Part shown: positions 62,870-64,000 of the stretch, piece by piece | Numbering within the stretch: position 1 is the first letter of the stretch | Layout: each line of letters opens with the position of its first letter | Assembly: GCA_035275065.1 (NCBI GenBank) | Contig: DATENM010000102.1 | Location: 62,001-126,000 of the forward strand | Origin: Blastocatellia bacterium | GTDB lineage: Bacteria; Acidobacteriota; Blastocatellia; UBA7656 | Direction of reading: 5' to 3' | Length of the DNA: 64,000 nt | Notes under the pieces: model-generated | Seen by the model: the letters and a program-made list of their open reading frames with translations, nothing else | Told to the model about the DNA's origin: nothing | The model's database searches: none | Translations under genes and position numbers: made by a program

Positions 62870-64000
62870 TCATGGTGTATCCGGCGCGGCGACCTCTTCC
62901 GGGGTCGCTGCGCGCCAGAAGCGGATCGTCTGGTCGCGGCTGCCGCTGGTCAAGACTTTGTCGTCAGGCGAAAAGGCGACGAACTGCACGAAGTCCGTGT
63001 GGCCCTTGAGCGCGATCAACTCCTGGCCGGTGGCCACGTCCCAAAGCCGGATCGTCATGTCTTGACTCGCGCTCGCCAGGCGCGTGCCATCGTGCGACAG
63101 CGCGATGCACCTGACTTCATCGGCATGTCCTTTGAACGTCCTGACCTCACGGCCCGTCGCCACGTCCCAGAGCTTCGCCGTCAGGTCGGCGCTGCCCGAA
63201 GCTAGCAGCCGTCCGTCCGTTGAGAAGGCCACGGAATTGATCACGTCCGAGTGGCCGGCGAGCGTGGCAATTTCTTTGATGCTCGCCACGTCCCAGATTT
63301 TAATTTCGTGGGCGTCGCCTCCGACCGCCAGCCGCTGGCCGTCGGGCGAAAAGGCCAGGCAGCGCACCCGCCGCTCCTGCGCGCTAAAGCTGGCGACTGC
63401 TTGATAAGTCGTGGCGTCCCACAGCGTCACGATGCCGTCATAGAAGCCGGTCGCGATCAACCGGCCATCGGGCGAAAACGTGATGGTATACACGCGTCTC
63501 TTGCGATCATTGAGGGAGCCGAGTACTGCGCCGCTTCCGGGGTCTATGACGATCAATGGGCCGGTGCCGTCCTTCAGCACTAACCGCTGACCGTCGGGCG
63601 CGAGCGCCAGGTACGCTGTTCCCAGCGGCGGTTCGATGGGGATGCGGCGTTCCTGGCCGGTGGCGACATCCCACACTTTCAATTCACGGTTGCTGTTGCT
63701 AACCAGCACCTGACCGACTTGCGAATAGGCCCCCAATCGTTCGCCCAGCCTGATGATGAAAGGTTCTTTGAGATTGCTGATGTCCCACACCTTCACCGTG
63801 TGATCGAGGCTCGCCGAGATCAGTCGCAAGCCATCAGCCGAGAAGACCAGCGATTCGACCGGGCGCAAGTGGCCACGCAACGAGCCAAGCTCTTGCCCGC
63901 TCGCCACGTCCCACAGCTTGATGGTGCGGTCGTTGCCGCCGGTCGCCAGGGTTTTGCCGTCGGGAGAGAAGGCGACGCAATCCACCCAGCTCGCATGCCC
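62870..64000 (-). CDS. WD40-repeat protein, N-terminus outside window
   Basis: The minus-strand frame stays open to the window edge (GHASWVDCVAFSPDGK), so the start is missing; the M inside is not the real start. At least nine repeats of about 40 residues are visible, most with the GH...FSPDG...LASGS.D.TIKLWD pattern (for example GHSDVINSVAFSTDGRLLASGSADLTAKLWD). Two repeats (around 63580-63740) are degenerate. It may be the WD40 part of a longer protein, for example a Ser/Thr kinase-WD40 fusion (inference). Its stop is 12 nt from that of the PKD gene. Confidence 0.9.
   Translation of the reverse strand, partial: GHASWVDCVAFSPDGKTLATGGNDRTIKLWDVASGQELGSLRGHLRPVESLVFSADGLRLISASLDHTVKVWDISNLKEPFIIRLGERLGAYSQVGQVLVSNSNRELKVWDVATGQERRIPIEPPLGTAYLALAPDGQRLVLKDGTGPLIVIDPGSGAVLGSLNDRKRRVYTITFSPDGRLIATGFYDGIVTLWDATTYQAVASFSAQERRVRCLAFSPDGQRLAVGGDAHEIKIWDVASIKEIATLAGHSDVINSVAFSTDGRLLASGSADLTAKLWDVATGREVRTFKGHADEVRCIALSHDGTRLASASQDMTIRLWDVATGQELIALKGHTDFVQFVAFSPDDKVLTSGSRDQTIRFWRAATPEEVAAPDTP

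Overview
The window is a 64 kb, high-GC chromosomal segment, most probably from an Acidobacteriota (class Blastocatellia-like). This is inferred from secreted HYR/PKD-domain proteins, a PF07638-type ECF sigma factor, NtrC-type regulators, a WD40 protein, a secreted triple EF-loop protein of a type I associate with that class, and many palindromic intergenic repeats. No rRNA, CRISPR, prophage or complete insertion sequence was seen; one tRNA (Pro, CGG) is present.

Layout. 1-5035 (minus strand): TPR lipoprotein (cut by the window start), a caspase/legumain-fold protein without the usual cysteine, and a VWA/GATase-like membrane protein. 5344-18075 (plus): three large secreted HYR-domain proteins sharing one cysteine-rich C-terminal domain, one of them a subtilase, each followed by a strong terminator; an O-antigen-ligase-like/TPR membrane protein lies among them. 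18182-23371: folP, cysE, an orphan DNA methyltransferase and AlaX. 23436-28321: response regulator, a kinase-less PAS/DHp protein coupled to an NtrC-type activator, and a Ser/Thr kinase. 28489-36674: M16 peptidase, MBL hydrolase, purB-purS-purQ, a zinc-ribbon protein, purL and tRNA-Pro. 36890-44121: histidine kinase, sigma-54 activator, then an operon behind a near-consensus sigma-54 promoter (receiver, EAL phosphodiesterase, receiver, small Cys protein, coiled coil, CheW, CheR) that breaks off inside cheR. 44223-53977: gamma-glutamyltransferase, PilZ protein, RtcB RNA ligase with a 325-residue HNH intein, glpK, GH20, CNNM/CBS protein, lipid kinase. 53999-57782: an AT-rich two-gene island flanked by two copies of the 3' end of a bmp-type nucleoside-binding lipoprotein gene. 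57817-64000: isoaspartyl peptidase-like enzyme, pyrimidine-nucleoside phosphorylase, ECF sigma factor, PKD protein, and a WD40 protein cut by the window end.

How the genes work together. The 36.9-44.1 kb block reads as one signalling module: a membrane kinase and sigma-54 activator switching on an operon with c-di-GMP hydrolysis and chemosensory parts; a PilZ c-di-GMP receptor is encoded 1.7 kb further on. BMP lipoprotein and pyrimidine phosphorylase suggest nucleoside salvage. purS, purQ and purL encode the three-part FGAM synthase, with purB just upstream.

The most unusual features are the RtcB intein placed directly before the metal-binding cysteine, the gene-tail-regenerating insertion at bmp, the family of hairpins built from 7-8 nt tandem repeats in intergenic regions (one forms the C-terminus of PurB, another the N-terminus of the caspase-like reading frame), and the sigma-54-driven EAL/Che operon. 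All functional calls are from reading the sequence; no database search was done.
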